Position numbers and translations under genes: made by a program. Source: Actinomycetota bacterium (lineage in GTDB: Bacteria; Actinomycetota; Thermoleophilia; Miltoncostaeales; Miltoncostaeaceae). Taken from it: a DNA stretch of 64,000 nucleotides. The stretch covers positions 1-64,000 of the forward strand of contig JACJWX010000007.1 of NCBI GenBank assembly GCA_020636905.1, in the 5' to 3' direction. Of the stretch, positions 1 through 8,656 are shown in pieces; position 1 is the stretch's first letter; each line of letters starts with the position of its first letter. The notes beneath the pieces were generated by a model. The model was not told the DNA's origin and did no database searches. It was given only the letters and a program-made list of their open reading frames with translations.

Positions 1-770
1 AGCCCGCGCACCTCGGCCAGACGCGTGAGCGTGTGCGCCACGTTGGCGGGGCGGTTGGGGCGGCCCCGGCGGGGCTCCGGCGCCAGGTACGGGCTGTCGG
101 TCTCGACCAGCAGCCGTTCGGCCGGGATGCGCGCGGCCGCCTCCCGGAGCGCGTCGTTGCGGCGGTATGTCAGCGGACCGGCGAAGCTCGCGTACCAGCC
201 GGCGTCGATCACACGGTCGACGAACTCGGGCTCGGTGATGCTGAAGCAGTGGAGGATCACCGGCCGGCCCGCGGCCTCCGACTCCAGTCGCGCGAGCGTG
301 TCGGCGGTGGCGTCCCTGGTGTGGATGACCAGCGGGAGCCTCAGCTCTCCGGCAAGCCGGATCTGGGCGCGGAATGCGCGGTCCTGCGCCTCGGGGGTGG
401 CGTGGTCCCGGTAGTAATCGAGCCCGCATTCGCCGATCGCGACGACCCGGGGGTGCGCCGCCAGCTCGCGGATCCAGGTCGCGTCCGCGTCGGTCCAGGC
501 GTTCGCATCGTTGGGGTGGACGCCCACCGCGACCCAGACCTCGTCGTGCGCCTCGGCTGTCTCGACCGCCCAGCGACTCGACCGCTCTCCGACCCCGATG
601 GTCACCACTCGGTCGACCCCGGCCTGGCGAGCCTCGTCGATGACGTCGGCCACGTCGGCGTCGCAGGAGTCCAGGTGTGCGTGGGAGTCGACTACTCGGG
701 GAGCCCTTCCACCCGGGGAAAGAGCGGTTCGCCCACCACGACCGTCCCGCCGCCGACGCCGGTGCCCCAC
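1..770 (-). CDS. tatD: TatD family metal-dependent DNase (3' end lies outside the window)
   Basis: About 230 residues of a TatD-type hydrolase are visible, and the C-terminus runs off the left edge. The TIM-barrel metal motifs appear in order: VDSHAHLD at the start, GECGLDYY with a metal Glu, HTRDA, HCFS and ETDSPYLAPEP. The family carries out 3'-5' exonuclease or deoxyribonuclease work in DNA repair and turnover. It follows metG on the same strand, the common metG-tatD order (often followed by ksgA). The start is unclear. The conserved VDSHAH begins at about 692, directly at the metG stop, but no ATG, GTG or TTG is there. The first in-frame start upstream is the GTG at 770, which would add an Arg/Gly-rich leader of about 26 residues and overlap metG by 79 bp. 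Function is secure; the start is not. Confidence 0.9.
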   Translation of the reverse strand, partial: MGHRRRRRDGRGGRTALSPGGRAPRVVDSHAHLDSCDADVADVIDEARQAGVDRVVTIGVGERSSRWAVETAEAHDEVWVAVGVHPNDANAWTDADATWIRELAAHPRVVAIGECGLDYYRDHATPEAQDRAFRAQIRLAGELRLPLVIHTRDATADTLARLESEAAGRPVILHCFSITEPEFVDRVIDAGWYASFAGPLTYRRNDALREAAARIPAERLLVETDSPYLAPEPRRGRPNRPANVAHTLTRLAEVRG

Positions 771-2218
771 TCGGCCCGGTGGATCGCCATCTCACCGGGG
801 ACTTCGCCCAGCGCCTGCATCGCGCGCGTGCAGCTCCCGGGCATCACGGGCCAGAGCAGGACCGCAACCGCGCGGAGCCCCTCGCACAGCGAGTGGAGCA
901 CCTGGTCCAGGTCCTCGGTCCGGTCGGGATCCTTGGCGAGCGTCCACGGTGTCCGCTCTTCGACCAGGCGGTTGAGGCGTCGCACCAGAACCCACGCCTC
1001 GTCGACCGCGCGGGTGATGTCGGTGTCGCCCAGGGCGCCGCGGACCGCCGTGATCCGCGCGTGGATCTCGTCGGCGAGCGCCGCGTCGCGGCCGCGATCG
1101 GGTGGGATCACGCCGTCGCGGTAGCGGGTGACCATGTTGACGGTGCGATTCAGCAGGTTGCCGAACTCGTTGGCGAGTTCGGTCGTGTAGCGCTGATGAA
1201 AGCCCTCGGCGCTGAAGGTCCCGTCCTCACCGAACCGGATCTCCCGTGCCAGGTAGTACCGCAGCGCGTCCAGGCCGTACGTCTCGATGAACGGGAACGG
1301 ATCCACGAGGTTTCCGGTCGTCTTGCTCATCTTCTCGCCGCCCTTGAGCACGTAGCCGTGGATGGCGAGGCGATGTGGCAGCTCCAACCCGGCCGACATC
1401 AGCAGCGCCGGCCAGATCACCGCGTGGAACTTCAGGATGTCCTTGGCCATGACCTGGAGGTCGGGTGGCCAGAAGCGGGTGCCGTCGGCGCCGGCTCCGT
1501 ACTGGAGTGCGGTCCAGTAGTTGAAGAGCGCGTCGACCCAGACGTAGATGACCTGCTCCGGATCCCACGGGACCTGGATGCCCCAGTCGATCTGGCCCCG
1601 GGAGATCGAAAGGTCCTCGAGGCCGTCCTCGATCATCCGCCGGGCCTCGTTCCGGCGCGCGGTCGGGATCACCAGATCCGGGTGCTCGTCGTACCAGGCG
1701 AGCAACCGGTCGCGGTAGGCCGACAGGCGGAAGAACCAGTTGTCCTCTTCCATCCACTCCACCGCCGTGCCGTGGATCGGGCACGTGCGGGAATCGGCGA
1801 GATCGCCCTCGTTGTAGAAGGTCTCGCATGCGACGCAGTACCAGCCGCCGTAGCTTCCGCGGTAGATGTCGCCCCGCTCGTGCATGATCGTGAGCAGCCG
1901 CTGCACCTCGGCCTTGTGGGCGTCGTCCGTCGTCCGGATGAAGAACGAGTTCGTGGCGTCGAGTTCCGCGCCCAGGGCCCGGAACCGCTCCGAGAGCTGG
2001 TCGGCGTGTTCCTTGGGCGACCGGCCGGCGGCCACGGCGGCCTGCGCCACCTTCGCCCCGTGTTCGTCGGTGCCGGTGAGGAAGAACACGTCCTCGCCGA
2101 GCTGTCGATGGTGGCGTGCCACGATGTCGGTCATGATCGTGGTGTACGCGTGCCCCACATGGGGATTCGCGTTCACGTAGTAGATCGGCGTGGTGAGGTA
2201 GTAGGTGCCGCGAGTCAC
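692..2218 (-). CDS. metG: Methionyl-tRNA synthetase
   Basis: This class I aminoacyl-tRNA synthetase charges tRNA-Met with methionine in the cytoplasm. The 508-residue protein has the HIGH-type signature as HVGH at residues 20-23, just after the TTPIYYVNANPH stretch typical of MetRS. The KMSKS signature appears as KMSKT near residue 300. The connective peptide holds a zinc-knuckle-like CVAC and CPIH pair. An alpha-helical anticodon-binding domain follows, with NLLNR and the TPW motif. The length fits the short MetRS form that lacks the C-terminal EMAP/Trbp dimerisation domain. The ATG at 2218 is the natural start because MTRGTYYLTTPIYY is the usual N-terminus. It sits just upstream of tatD, probably in one transcript. 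Ordinary housekeeping gene. Confidence 0.97.
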   Translation of the reverse strand: MTRGTYYLTTPIYYVNANPHVGHAYTTIMTDIVARHHRQLGEDVFFLTGTDEHGAKVAQAAVAAGRSPKEHADQLSERFRALGAELDATNSFFIRTTDDAHKAEVQRLLTIMHERGDIYRGSYGGWYCVACETFYNEGDLADSRTCPIHGTAVEWMEEDNWFFRLSAYRDRLLAWYDEHPDLVIPTARRNEARRMIEDGLEDLSISRGQIDWGIQVPWDPEQVIYVWVDALFNYWTALQYGAGADGTRFWPPDLQVMAKDILKFHAVIWPALLMSAGLELPHRLAIHGYVLKGGEKMSKTTGNLVDPFPFIETYGLDALRYYLAREIRFGEDGTFSAEGFHQRYTTELANEFGNLLNRTVNMVTRYRDGVIPPDRGRDAALADEIHARITAVRGALGDTDITRAVDEAWVLVRRLNRLVEERTPWTLAKDPDRTEDLDQVLHSLCEGLRAVAVLLWPVMPGSCTRAMQALGEVPGEMAIHRAEWGTGVGGGTVVVGEPLFPRVEGLPE

Positions 2219-2257
2219 AGGTTCGGCAGTTTAGTGCCCGCGGTTCCGAGTCGTGTG

Positions 2258-2749
2258 ATGCGGACGCTCGAGCGGATGCAGACGCCGCTGGACCGGGCCT
2301 CGGTTCGCTGGGCCGTCGTGGGGAGCGTGGGACGGCTGCTGCTCGGCGGTGAGGACACGCCGCGGGATCTCGACATCGTCGTGTGGGATGCCGACGTGGA
2401 GCGCCTGGAAGCGCTCCTGGCCGTCCGGTTCGAGCCGCGAGACCGGCCGTTTCCCGGTCGTGGTGTGGTCATTCCGGCCCCGGACGGCGGGATCGCGGTC
2501 GAACTGTTCGCGGCGTCCCAGGGGGCGCAGGCGAGCGGCGCCGCTCCGTCCGACACCGAGATGTGGGATCACTGCCGCCGGGTCGACGCCGGCGGCCTCA
2601 GCGTGATGGTGGCGCCGCCGGAGGACGCCCTGGTGTCGGCCCTGATCGCCGGCGACTGGGACCGCATCGCGCGGATCGCCGCGGCGGGAGGCCCACCGCC
2701 GCGGATCGACTACCTGCGGTCTCGATTGCGGGCGGTCGCGGCCGCGTAG
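2258..2749 (+). CDS. Small nucleotidyltransferase-fold protein
   Basis: This 163-residue protein has the core signature of the polymerase-beta/minimal nucleotidyltransferase fold. GSVGR at residues 22-26 is followed by RDLDIVV at 36-42, giving the GS-x(n)-DxD pattern. The rest reads as a mixed alpha/beta domain rich in Val, Glu and Arg. The substrate cannot be inferred; stand-alone proteins of this type include antitoxin-like MNT proteins and predicted tRNA or aminoglycoside nucleotidyltransferases. I chose the ATG at 2258 because it lies just outside the divergent metG start (2218) and the signature begins 22 residues later. The 3' end overlaps the convergent rsmI gene by 40 bp. No HEPN partner gene is adjacent. 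Confidence 0.7.
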   Translation: MRTLERMQTPLDRASVRWAVVGSVGRLLLGGEDTPRDLDIVVWDADVERLEALLAVRFEPRDRPFPGRGVVIPAPDGGIAVELFAASQGAQASGAAPSDTEMWDHCRRVDAGGLSVMVAPPEDALVSALIAGDWDRIARIAAAGGPPPRIDYLRSRLRAVAAA

Positions 2750-3549
2750 GCCGCGTTCCGCGCTCCCGCGCCCAGATCCGCGGCCGCCCGCGCGGCGGCC
2801 TTCGGCGAGAGCCCCGCGTCCAGGAGGACCGCCACAACCCGTTCGAGCGCCGCGCCGGCGTCGTCCGCCGCCGGCCGTGCGGGCCAGAGCACCAGCGTGA
2901 TCTCTCCGCGCGGTGCGTCGGGAAAGGCCCGGACGAGCTCGTCCATCGTTCCCACGACCACCTCCTCGTGCAGCTTGGTCAGCTCGCGGCAGACCCCCCC
3001 GCGGCGCGTCGGGTCGCGCTTCTGGAGGTGGATGAGCAGTTCGGCGATACGCTGCGGGCTCTCGAACCCCACGATCGCGACGCCCGCGGCGTCGAGCCGG
3101 TCAAGGAGTTCGTCACGGTCAGCCGCCCTGCGCGGAAAGAACCCGACGAACGTCACGGCCTCCCCGGGGACGCCGGTCGCGGCGATGGCGGCCGTGAGGG
3201 CGCTCGGGCCGGGGACCACCTCGACCGCGATGCCGGCGTCGTGCGCGGCGGACACGAGCCGGGCTCCCGGGTCGCTGACCCCAGGCATTCCGGCGTCGCT
3301 GACCACGGCCAGGCGCGCGCCGTTCCGGACCGACTCGAGCAGCCGCGCCGTCTGGGACGCCTCATTGTGCGCGTGGACTGCGACCATCCGGGTGTGGATG
3401 CCGTGCGCCGAGAGGAGCGTGCCGGTGCGGCGGGTGTCCTCGCACGCGATGATCGTCGCGTCGCGCAGGGCCTCGAGCGCCCGCGGTGAAAGATCTCCGA
3501 GATTCCCGATGGGCGTGCCCACGACGCGCACGGGGGGGACACCGCTCAC
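2710..3549 (-). CDS. rsmI: 16S rRNA (cytidine1402-2'-O)-methyltransferase
   Basis: RsmI methylates the ribose of C1402 in the decoding centre of 16S rRNA, using S-adenosylmethionine. The 279-residue product has the tetrapyrrole-methylase fold markers. These are VVGTPIGNLGDLSPRA at the N-terminus, CEDTRRT, VSDAGMPGVSDPG for SAM binding, and VPGPSALTAAI. The C-terminal quarter is the Ala/Arg-rich RsmI helical extension. The GTG at 3549 gives the expected short leader before VGTPIGN. It is divergent from the LCP gene (about 54 bp between starts) and converges on the nucleotidyltransferase-fold gene with a 40-bp overlap. Confidence 0.95.
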   Translation of the reverse strand: MSGVPPVRVVGTPIGNLGDLSPRALEALRDATIIACEDTRRTGTLLSAHGIHTRMVAVHAHNEASQTARLLESVRNGARLAVVSDAGMPGVSDPGARLVSAAHDAGIAVEVVPGPSALTAAIAATGVPGEAVTFVGFFPRRAADRDELLDRLDAAGVAIVGFESPQRIAELLIHLQKRDPTRRGGVCRELTKLHEEVVVGTMDELVRAFPDAPRGEITLVLWPARPAADDAGAALERVVAVLLDAGLSPKAAARAAADLGAGARNAAYAAATARNRDRR

Positions 3550-3603
3550 TGACGATGCCCGTGTCCCGGGGCAACGGGTACCCGCACAGCTACGATCGCC
3601 GGA

Positions 3604-4737
3604 ATGTCCACCACGAAGAAACCGTATCGACGTTTCACCGCCCGGGGCCACAAGGACGGCGGGATGGATGCGCTGCGCGACCTCACCGAGCGTGAGCGCG
3701 GCAACGTGTCCGGAGACTCCCGCGAGCCGGCGCCGCCACCGCGGGCGCCCCGTGCGCGCGTCCCCGAGCCGGACATGCGCTCGCGGGAGCGTGCGCTGGA
3801 GCGCGCCGGCCGTTCGTGGTGGTCGTTCCGCGGTCTCGGTCCCGGCGGGATCGTGCTGCGGGGCCTCGTCATCCTCGCCGGGCTCTTCGTGGTCTGGATG
3901 TTCGTGGGATTCCTGGTGGTGCGGGGCTCGGTCGCGGATTCGAACGGCCGGATCAGTGACGCCGCCAAGGCCAAGCTCGCGTCCGACGGCGGCATGCTGG
4001 GCTCTCCGACCAACACCCTGATCGTGGGCGGCGACGCCGGTGGCGACGGGGGACGGCCACGCGCCGACACCATCATGATCATGCGTACCGACCCCGACTC
4101 GGGGCGGATCAAGTTCCTCTCCATCCCGCGCGACATGCGCATTCAGCTCGGGCCCTACGGTGACGAGAAGATCGCCCACTCGCTGCGGTACGCCGGGCAG
4201 GCCGGCGTGATCGGCGCCGTGAGGCGCCTCACCGGCATCCCGATCAACCACGTCATCTTCGTGCGCTTCACCGGCTTTCCGAAGCTGGTCGACTCGGTCG
4301 GCGGGGTCACCGTGGACAACCCCACGGCGATCACGAACTGTCCGTATCCGGGGGGCCGGACGGTGTCGTTCGCCAAGGGGCGGATCACGCTCACCGGTGA
4401 ACGCGCCCTGGAGTTCGTCCGGGTTCGGAAGTGCGACGACGATTTCGCGCGCGCCCGGCGGCAGCAGCTGTTCCTGTCCGGTCTGAAGTCGAAGCTGGTG
4501 TCGCCCTGGACCGCGTGGAAGGCGCCGTGGAAGGGTGCCGCGGCGGTCGATGCCATCAGCACCGACATGGGCGTGGGCGATCTGGCCAAGTTCGGGTGGC
4601 TCCAGTGGCGTCTGAGCCAGGACCCCGGCGACCGCTACGTGCTCGCGGGAACACCCGAGTACATCGGCGGGACGTCCTACGTCATCTACGACCCCACTCA
4701 GGGCGACGAGCAGATTCGTCGCTTCCTGGCCTCCTGA
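3604..4737 (+). CDS. LytR-CpsA-Psr (LCP) family protein
   Basis: LCP proteins transfer polyprenyl-linked glycopolymers onto peptidoglycan on the outer face of the membrane. This 377-residue protein has a basic, Pro-rich cytoplasmic N-terminus (about 1-80), one transmembrane segment (about 82-107) and an extracellular LCP domain. The domain keeps RADTIMIM (about 153-160) and FLSIPRDMRIQ (about 171-181), holding the conserved Asp and Arg that bind pyrophosphate, then the VDSVGGVTVDNP block and an Arg-rich RVRKCDDDFARARRQQ motif. The window also holds Wzx/Wzy genes that could supply a polymer, but they lie 30 kb away. The 3' end overlaps the convergent MFS gene by 56 bp. Confidence 0.93.
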   Translation: MSTTKKPYRRFTARGHKDGGMDALRDLTERERGNVSGDSREPAPPPRAPRARVPEPDMRSRERALERAGRSWWSFRGLGPGGIVLRGLVILAGLFVVWMFVGFLVVRGSVADSNGRISDAAKAKLASDGGMLGSPTNTLIVGGDAGGDGGRPRADTIMIMRTDPDSGRIKFLSIPRDMRIQLGPYGDEKIAHSLRYAGQAGVIGAVRRLTGIPINHVIFVRFTGFPKLVDSVGGVTVDNPTAITNCPYPGGRTVSFAKGRITLTGERALEFVRVRKCDDDFARARRQQLFLSGLKSKLVSPWTAWKAPWKGAAAVDAISTDMGVGDLAKFGWLQWRLSQDPGDRYVLAGTPEYIGGTSYVIYDPTQGDEQIRRFLAS

Positions 4738-5833
4738 CCGGCCCGACATCGGGGAGGAACACCACCCCGACCGCCACCGCCGCGGCGACCGCGATCGCGC
4801 CCCAGAGTCCCGCGATCGCCCATCCGGCGAAGACGAACAGGCCGGAGACTCCTCCGAGGAATTCGGCGGTCGACGCGATGGTCGCCCGGCGAGGGCCCGC
4901 GATCCGATGGTGCATCCGTGCGGTCGCGACCACACGGACCACCTGCAGCACCGCGTAGAAGAGGGGCATTGCGACGACGCCGGGGGGTGCCGCGAGGAGT
5001 CCGGCGCTGAGGAGCATCGCCACGCCGCCGGCGAGCGCCAGGGCGAGCCGGGGGCCGGCCGTGGCCTCGTGCCGGTGCGCGATCGCGGCCCCGGCGGCCC
5101 CGGCGAGCGGGAGCCAGACGATGGCGAGTGGCACCCACGTCGTCGGCACGCCCCATTCGTGCGCCAGCAGGCCGTCGTACTCCTCGATCGCCTCCAGTCC
5201 CAGGACGGCGGCCACCACGAGCGCGCTCGAACGGAGGGCGCCGAACGCGGTCACCTCGCCGATCCCGTCGCGCAGCGTGGCGGCGAATCCGGTTCGGTCG
5301 GGCGGTCGCGGAGGCTCCGGGAGCGTCAGCGCCGTGGCAGCCGCCGCCAGGCAGACCGCGACGCTCGCGCCGCCCACAAGGACGTAGCCGCCGATCGCGA
5401 ACAGCGGAGACGCCGCGAGACCGGCCGGGACCTGGCCGAGCAGGCTGGCGGCCTCGGCCCGACCAAGCACTCTCGTGTAGCCCGAGCCCGTGCCGAGGTG
5501 ATCGAGCCCGTCGTAGAGCAGCGAGTCGAACGCTCCCGAGAACAGCGATTCGCCGATCCCCCAGCAGACGAAGCCCAGGGCGAAGCCGGCCGTGCCGGGC
5601 ACGAGCACCCAGATGGCGAACGCCGTGCCCGCGAGCAGGTTGCCGCAGGCGAGGATGATCCGCCGGGGCAGGAGGTCGGCGAGGACACCGGTGGGGATCT
5701 CCGCGGCCAGGCCGACGACGACCCAGAGCGTGAAGAGTCCGGAGATCTGCGCGTCGCTGAGGCCATGGTCCGCGAACAGCAGCGCGTAGACCGGATAGAG
5801 CGCGATTGCGTCCGAAAGGAACGCCCAGCGCAC
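4682..5833 (-). CDS. MFS transporter
   Basis: A 383-residue integral membrane protein of the major facilitator superfamily. It has repeated hydrophobic segments consistent with about 12 helices and a motif-A loop between helices 2 and 3 (GVLADLLPRR, about 49-58). The N-terminal RWAFLSDAIALYPVYALLFADHGLSDAQISGLF pattern, quoted here only as a description of helix 1 and its loop, resembles DHA1-type drug or metabolite exporters. The substrate cannot be told from sequence. It stands alone: the convergent LCP gene overlaps its 3' end and FmdB lies upstream on the same strand about 100 bp away. Confidence 0.85.
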   Translation of the reverse strand: MRWAFLSDAIALYPVYALLFADHGLSDAQISGLFTLWVVVGLAAEIPTGVLADLLPRRIILACGNLLAGTAFAIWVLVPGTAGFALGFVCWGIGESLFSGAFDSLLYDGLDHLGTGSGYTRVLGRAEAASLLGQVPAGLAASPLFAIGGYVLVGGASVAVCLAAAATALTLPEPPRPPDRTGFAATLRDGIGEVTAFGALRSSALVVAAVLGLEAIEEYDGLLAHEWGVPTTWVPLAIVWLPLAGAAGAAIAHRHEATAGPRLALALAGGVAMLLSAGLLAAPPGVVAMPLFYAVLQVVRVVATARMHHRIAGPRRATIASTAEFLGGVSGLFVFAGWAIAGLWGAIAVAAAVAVGVVFLPDVGPVRRPGSDESARRPEWGRR

Positions 5834-5930
5834 CGCCCGGCGTTCCAGGCGTCGTGATCGTTCGGCTGTTCAGTTGCCGGGCATTGCCGCAGTCAAGCGG
5901 CGAACCGGGCCCCGGGTCAAGCGCGGGCGA

Positions 5931-6269
5931 TCAGACTTTGTCGAGACCGACCGGTTTGGACGACCCGGAACCACCACCGGATGCCCCCGAGGACGAATCA
6001 CCCGACGTGCCCCCGCTGTCACCCGCGGGCTTGGACTTGGCGTCGCCGCTTCCGCCGCCACTGTCGCCGTCACCCCCGGCGGGGCGCCGCTTGGTGCCAT
6101 AGTCGGTGTTGTGGAAACCCGACCCCTTGAAGTGGATTGCCGGCGCATGCAGCACCCGAACGACCTCGCCGCCGCACTCGTCGCATTCGGTGAGCGGATC
6201 CGCCGTCATACTCTGGACGACCTCGAAATTGCGTCCACAGGCATTGCAGCGGTATTCGTAGAGCGGCAC
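5931..6269 (-). CDS. FmdB-type zinc ribbon protein
   Basis: This is a small cytoplasmic protein with the N-terminus typical of the FmdB/regulatory-protein zinc ribbon family, PLYEYRCNACG. It is followed by a second CDEC knuckle, so Cys8, Cys11, Cys29 and Cys32 form a four-Cys zinc site. After about residue 60 it becomes a low-complexity Gly/Ser/Asp tail ending in KPVGLDKV. The GTG at 6269 gives the canonical start; a longer reading from 6323 would add an unlikely leader. The name comes from formamide/amide operons, but family members are widespread and have no settled function. It is divergent from the polysaccharide deacetylase gene. Confidence 0.9.
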   Translation of the reverse strand: MPLYEYRCNACGRNFEVVQSMTADPLTECDECGGEVVRVLHAPAIHFKGSGFHNTDYGTKRRPAGGDGDSGGGSGDAKSKPAGDSGGTSGDSSSGASGGGSGSSKPVGLDKV

Positions 6270-6336
6270 GTGCGACCTCGTCAGCGGCGTTCTGGACTGT
6301 TGCGGTGCCAGCCAGTTTGGCACTCACCAGGAGAGT

Positions 6337-7203
6337 GTGCCAAATCCCGCCCAGCGACGTGGGATGTGTGGTAGGCACCCACGTACGGCCCGAATCTCCC
6401 TCATGTCCACGCCAATGAACAAGTCGCAGGTCATCGCCGGAACGATTGGCGTGTGCGCCGCTGCCCTCGGGCTCGCCGGTCGCGCACGATCGACCGGACA
6501 CACCGCGGCCGCCGCGGGTGTGCTGGCCGGCGCGGCGTGGTTCACGGCCGGAGCGTTTGCCGCGAACACCCCGATCATGGGACCCGTGGCGGCGACGGGT
6601 CCCGGTGACCGACCGAGGGCCGCCCTCACGTTCGACGACGGCCCGGGGCCCTCGACCCCGGCCGTGCTCGAGGCGCTCGAAGCGGCCGGCGTCCGGGCGA
6701 CGTTCTTCGTGCTGGGTGCGCATGCGGTCCGCTACCCGGAGATCGTGCGGCGGATCCACGAGGCCGGCCACCAGATCGCGAGCCACGGCTTCGACCACGG
6801 GATCCTGGTGTTCCGCGGCGTGCGGCACGTGCGCGATCAGCTCTCGCGCACCGAGGCGGCGATCAACGACGCCGCCGGGGCGGACGCGATCTCACCCTGG
6901 TTCCGTGCCCCGCACGGGTTCCGGGGACCGGCGACGTGGATCGGCGTCCGCTCGGCCGGGTACCGGATGGCCGGGTGGACGGCGGGCGTCTTCGACACCG
7001 CGGAGCCCGGCGTCCAGACCATCGTCGACCGTTGCGACGCCGCCCTCCGCCCGGGAGCCGTGGTGTTGCTGCACGACGCCGACGGCTGGCGGACCGGACG
7101 CGCCCGTCCGCAGACGGCGATGGCGCTTCCCGGGATCTGCGAGGCCGCGCGGCGGCGAGGGATCGAGCTGGTGACGTTCACCGATCTTCTGGAAACCGCA
7201 TGA
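6337..7203 (+). CDS. Polysaccharide deacetylase (NodB domain), membrane-anchored
   Basis: A carbohydrate esterase family 4 protein predicted to remove N- or O-acetyl groups from a cell-surface glycan. The 288-residue frame has hydrophobic N-terminal segments (about 31-78) as signal or anchor, then the NodB domain. Motif 1 is TFDDGPGPSTP (about 98-108), with the catalytic base and metal Asp. Motif 2 is SHGFDHG with metal His at about 150 and 154. Motif 3 is WFRAPHGFRGP, and motif 5 is VVLLHDADGW. The GTG at 6337 has an AGGAG four bases upstream; the ATG at 6403 or 6415 is an alternative that drops an untypical leader. The stop overlaps the start of the next gene (ATGA), so the two are co-translated. 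Confidence 0.92.
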   Translation: MPNPAQRRGMCGRHPRTARISLMSTPMNKSQVIAGTIGVCAAALGLAGRARSTGHTAAAAGVLAGAAWFTAGAFAANTPIMGPVAATGPGDRPRAALTFDDGPGPSTPAVLEALEAAGVRATFFVLGAHAVRYPEIVRRIHEAGHQIASHGFDHGILVFRGVRHVRDQLSRTEAAINDAAGADAISPWFRAPHGFRGPATWIGVRSAGYRMAGWTAGVFDTAEPGVQTIVDRCDAALRPGAVVLLHDADGWRTGRARPQTAMALPGICEAARRRGIELVTFTDLLETA

Positions 7204-8255
7204 GCGGTGGTTCGCGCTCCACCGTGGCGCGGGTCGCGACCCGGCCGCTGGTGCTCCAGCTCGCACTCGTGGCCGTGGTGGCCGCACTGGTCGCGTGGCG
7301 ATTCGACTGGTCGGCGCTCGACCTGGTGTTGCACCCCGCGTCGTGGGGGCTGCTGCTGGCGGCCATCCTGAGCAACTTCGTCTCGGTCTGGTGCAAAGGA
7401 TTCGCGTGGAAGGCGGTGGTCGACGGACTTCCGTCGCTCTCCCGGCCGACGCGGATCCGCGACCTCATCAGCCCGCTGTTCATCGGCTTCCTGTTCAACA
7501 CCGTGCTCGCGGCACGGCTGGGCGAGGTGGTCAGGATCATGCTCGTGCGGCGCCGGCTCGCGAACCGGGGCCAGCGCGTCTCCGCCGCCTCCCTGCTCGG
7601 CACCGTGGTGGCCGAGAACCTCATCGCCACGATCGTCTGGGTGCTCGTCGTGGTCGGCATCGGCATCTTCCTGCCGCTGCCCTTCTACGCATGGGTGGCG
7701 AGCATCGGGCTCGGTCTGGCCTGTCTGGTCGTGGTGATCCTGGCCACCTTTACCGCCACGGGCCACCACCTGCCGGAGTGGATGGCGGGCAGCTCACACG
7801 CGGCGCGGATCGGACGCACCGTGCGGCGACTCTGGGGCGCGGTTCAGGAAAGCCACGTCGGCCTCCGCAATCCGGTTCTGCTCGCCCGCGTCGGCGGCGC
7901 CTCGCTCGGGTCGTGGATCGCCCAGTGGGCCGGAATCCTCTTCGCGCTCCACGCATTCGACCTCGGGTACGTCGGGCTCGGCGGGGCGGGGTTGCTCCTG
8001 GTGACGGTCACCCTGGCGCAGGCGTTCCCGCTCCTTCCCGGCAACCTGCTGGTCTTCCAGGCCGCGGTCGTCGTCCCCCTCACCGCGTCCTACGGTGTGG
8101 CTGCCGCTCCGGCCCTCGCGTTCAGCGTGATCCTCCAGTTCACCGAAGCGGTGGTCGGCGTCGTGGTCGGCTTCGGCTTCCTCCTCGCGGAGGGGATGAG
8201 TTTCGGTGAACTCCGGCGCGACGCCGAGCAGGAAGCGCATCTGAGCAGTTCCTGA
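7200..8255 (+). CDS. Lysylphosphatidylglycerol synthase TM / flippase-like (UPF0104) membrane protein
   Basis: A 351-residue polytopic membrane protein with about eight hydrophobic segments. It has the features of the UPF0104/LPG_synthase_TM family: a conserved G-x-x-x-N-x-x-x-A-x-x-G-E pattern seen here as GFLFNTVLAARLGEVVR, and a late LPGNLLVFQAAVV segment. Such proteins are the flippase-like half of MprF and also occur alone beside glycosyltransferase or lipid genes. The start ATG at 7200 overlaps the stop of the polysaccharide deacetylase, so the two probably act on the same envelope lipid or glycan. No synthase domain is present. Family assignment is good; the lipid moved is unknown. Confidence 0.85.
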   Translation: MSGGSRSTVARVATRPLVLQLALVAVVAALVAWRFDWSALDLVLHPASWGLLLAAILSNFVSVWCKGFAWKAVVDGLPSLSRPTRIRDLISPLFIGFLFNTVLAARLGEVVRIMLVRRRLANRGQRVSAASLLGTVVAENLIATIVWVLVVVGIGIFLPLPFYAWVASIGLGLACLVVVILATFTATGHHLPEWMAGSSHAARIGRTVRRLWGAVQESHVGLRNPVLLARVGGASLGSWIAQWAGILFALHAFDLGYVGLGGAGLLLVTVTLAQAFPLLPGNLLVFQAAVVVPLTASYGVAAAPALAFSVILQFTEAVVGVVVGFGFLLAEGMSFGELRRDAEQEAHLSSS

Positions 8256-8656
8256 ACGCCGCGCCCGGACGACGGGAGCGTCTCGACACAGTGGGGTCAC
8301 GCGACGGACACACGGTCGTAACCTCCTGCCGCGATTGCCGGGTCACACTGGTCTCGACCTCATCGGCTGCCGAGTTCGTCCCCTGGCCCGATGAGGCATC
8401 GGCCGCTACCCACGGCCGCGTGCGGGGCGGGATGGGCTGTCGGGAGCCCTCCCGCCGACCGCCCGCCTCGACGTCGACCCGCGGGGGAGCGTTCGTCACC
8501 CTGTGGTCGGTCTGATCTCGGAAAGCTCATATTTCGAGCCGTTTTCCCCAGCTCGTCTGTGGAGGTCGGGGAGAACCGCCGGTGTTCACAGGTCGTTCAC
8601 GTCATCACCACGCAGTTGAGGCATCTGGGGCACCACGCGCTCGTAGCCTCCGCCCC
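8256..8656. other. Non-coding interval upstream of the OmpR-type regulator
   Basis: About 400 bp with no gene I can support. The left half is GC-rich. The frame at 8291-8515 (GTG/TTG type start, 74 residues, CRDC near its N-terminus) has no ribosome site and no recognisable domain. The right half contains the only AT-richer patch (about 8515-8550), consistent with a promoter, and then two GTTCAC direct repeats at 8584-8600, 57 bp before the regulator start. Confidence 0.5.
8584..8600 (+). promoter_or_regulatory. PHO-box-like direct repeats
   Basis: GTTCAC occurs at 8584-8589 and again at 8595-8600, exactly 11 bp apart, 57 bp before the GTG of an OmpR/PhoB-family regulator. In actinobacteria PhoP recognises tandem 11-bp units that begin with GTTCAC. 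The placement suggests autoregulation or entry into a phosphate regulon. Only two units are clear. Confidence 0.45.

Noticed and set aside
677..2257. Plus-strand frame extending the nucleotidyltransferase-fold gene upstream
   Set aside because: This part is antisense to metG and has no family features; the real gene starts at 2258.
8291..8515. 74-residue frame with CRDC upstream of the OmpR-type regulator
   Set aside because: No ribosome site, no recognisable domain, and low-complexity Pro/Arg end; probably chance.
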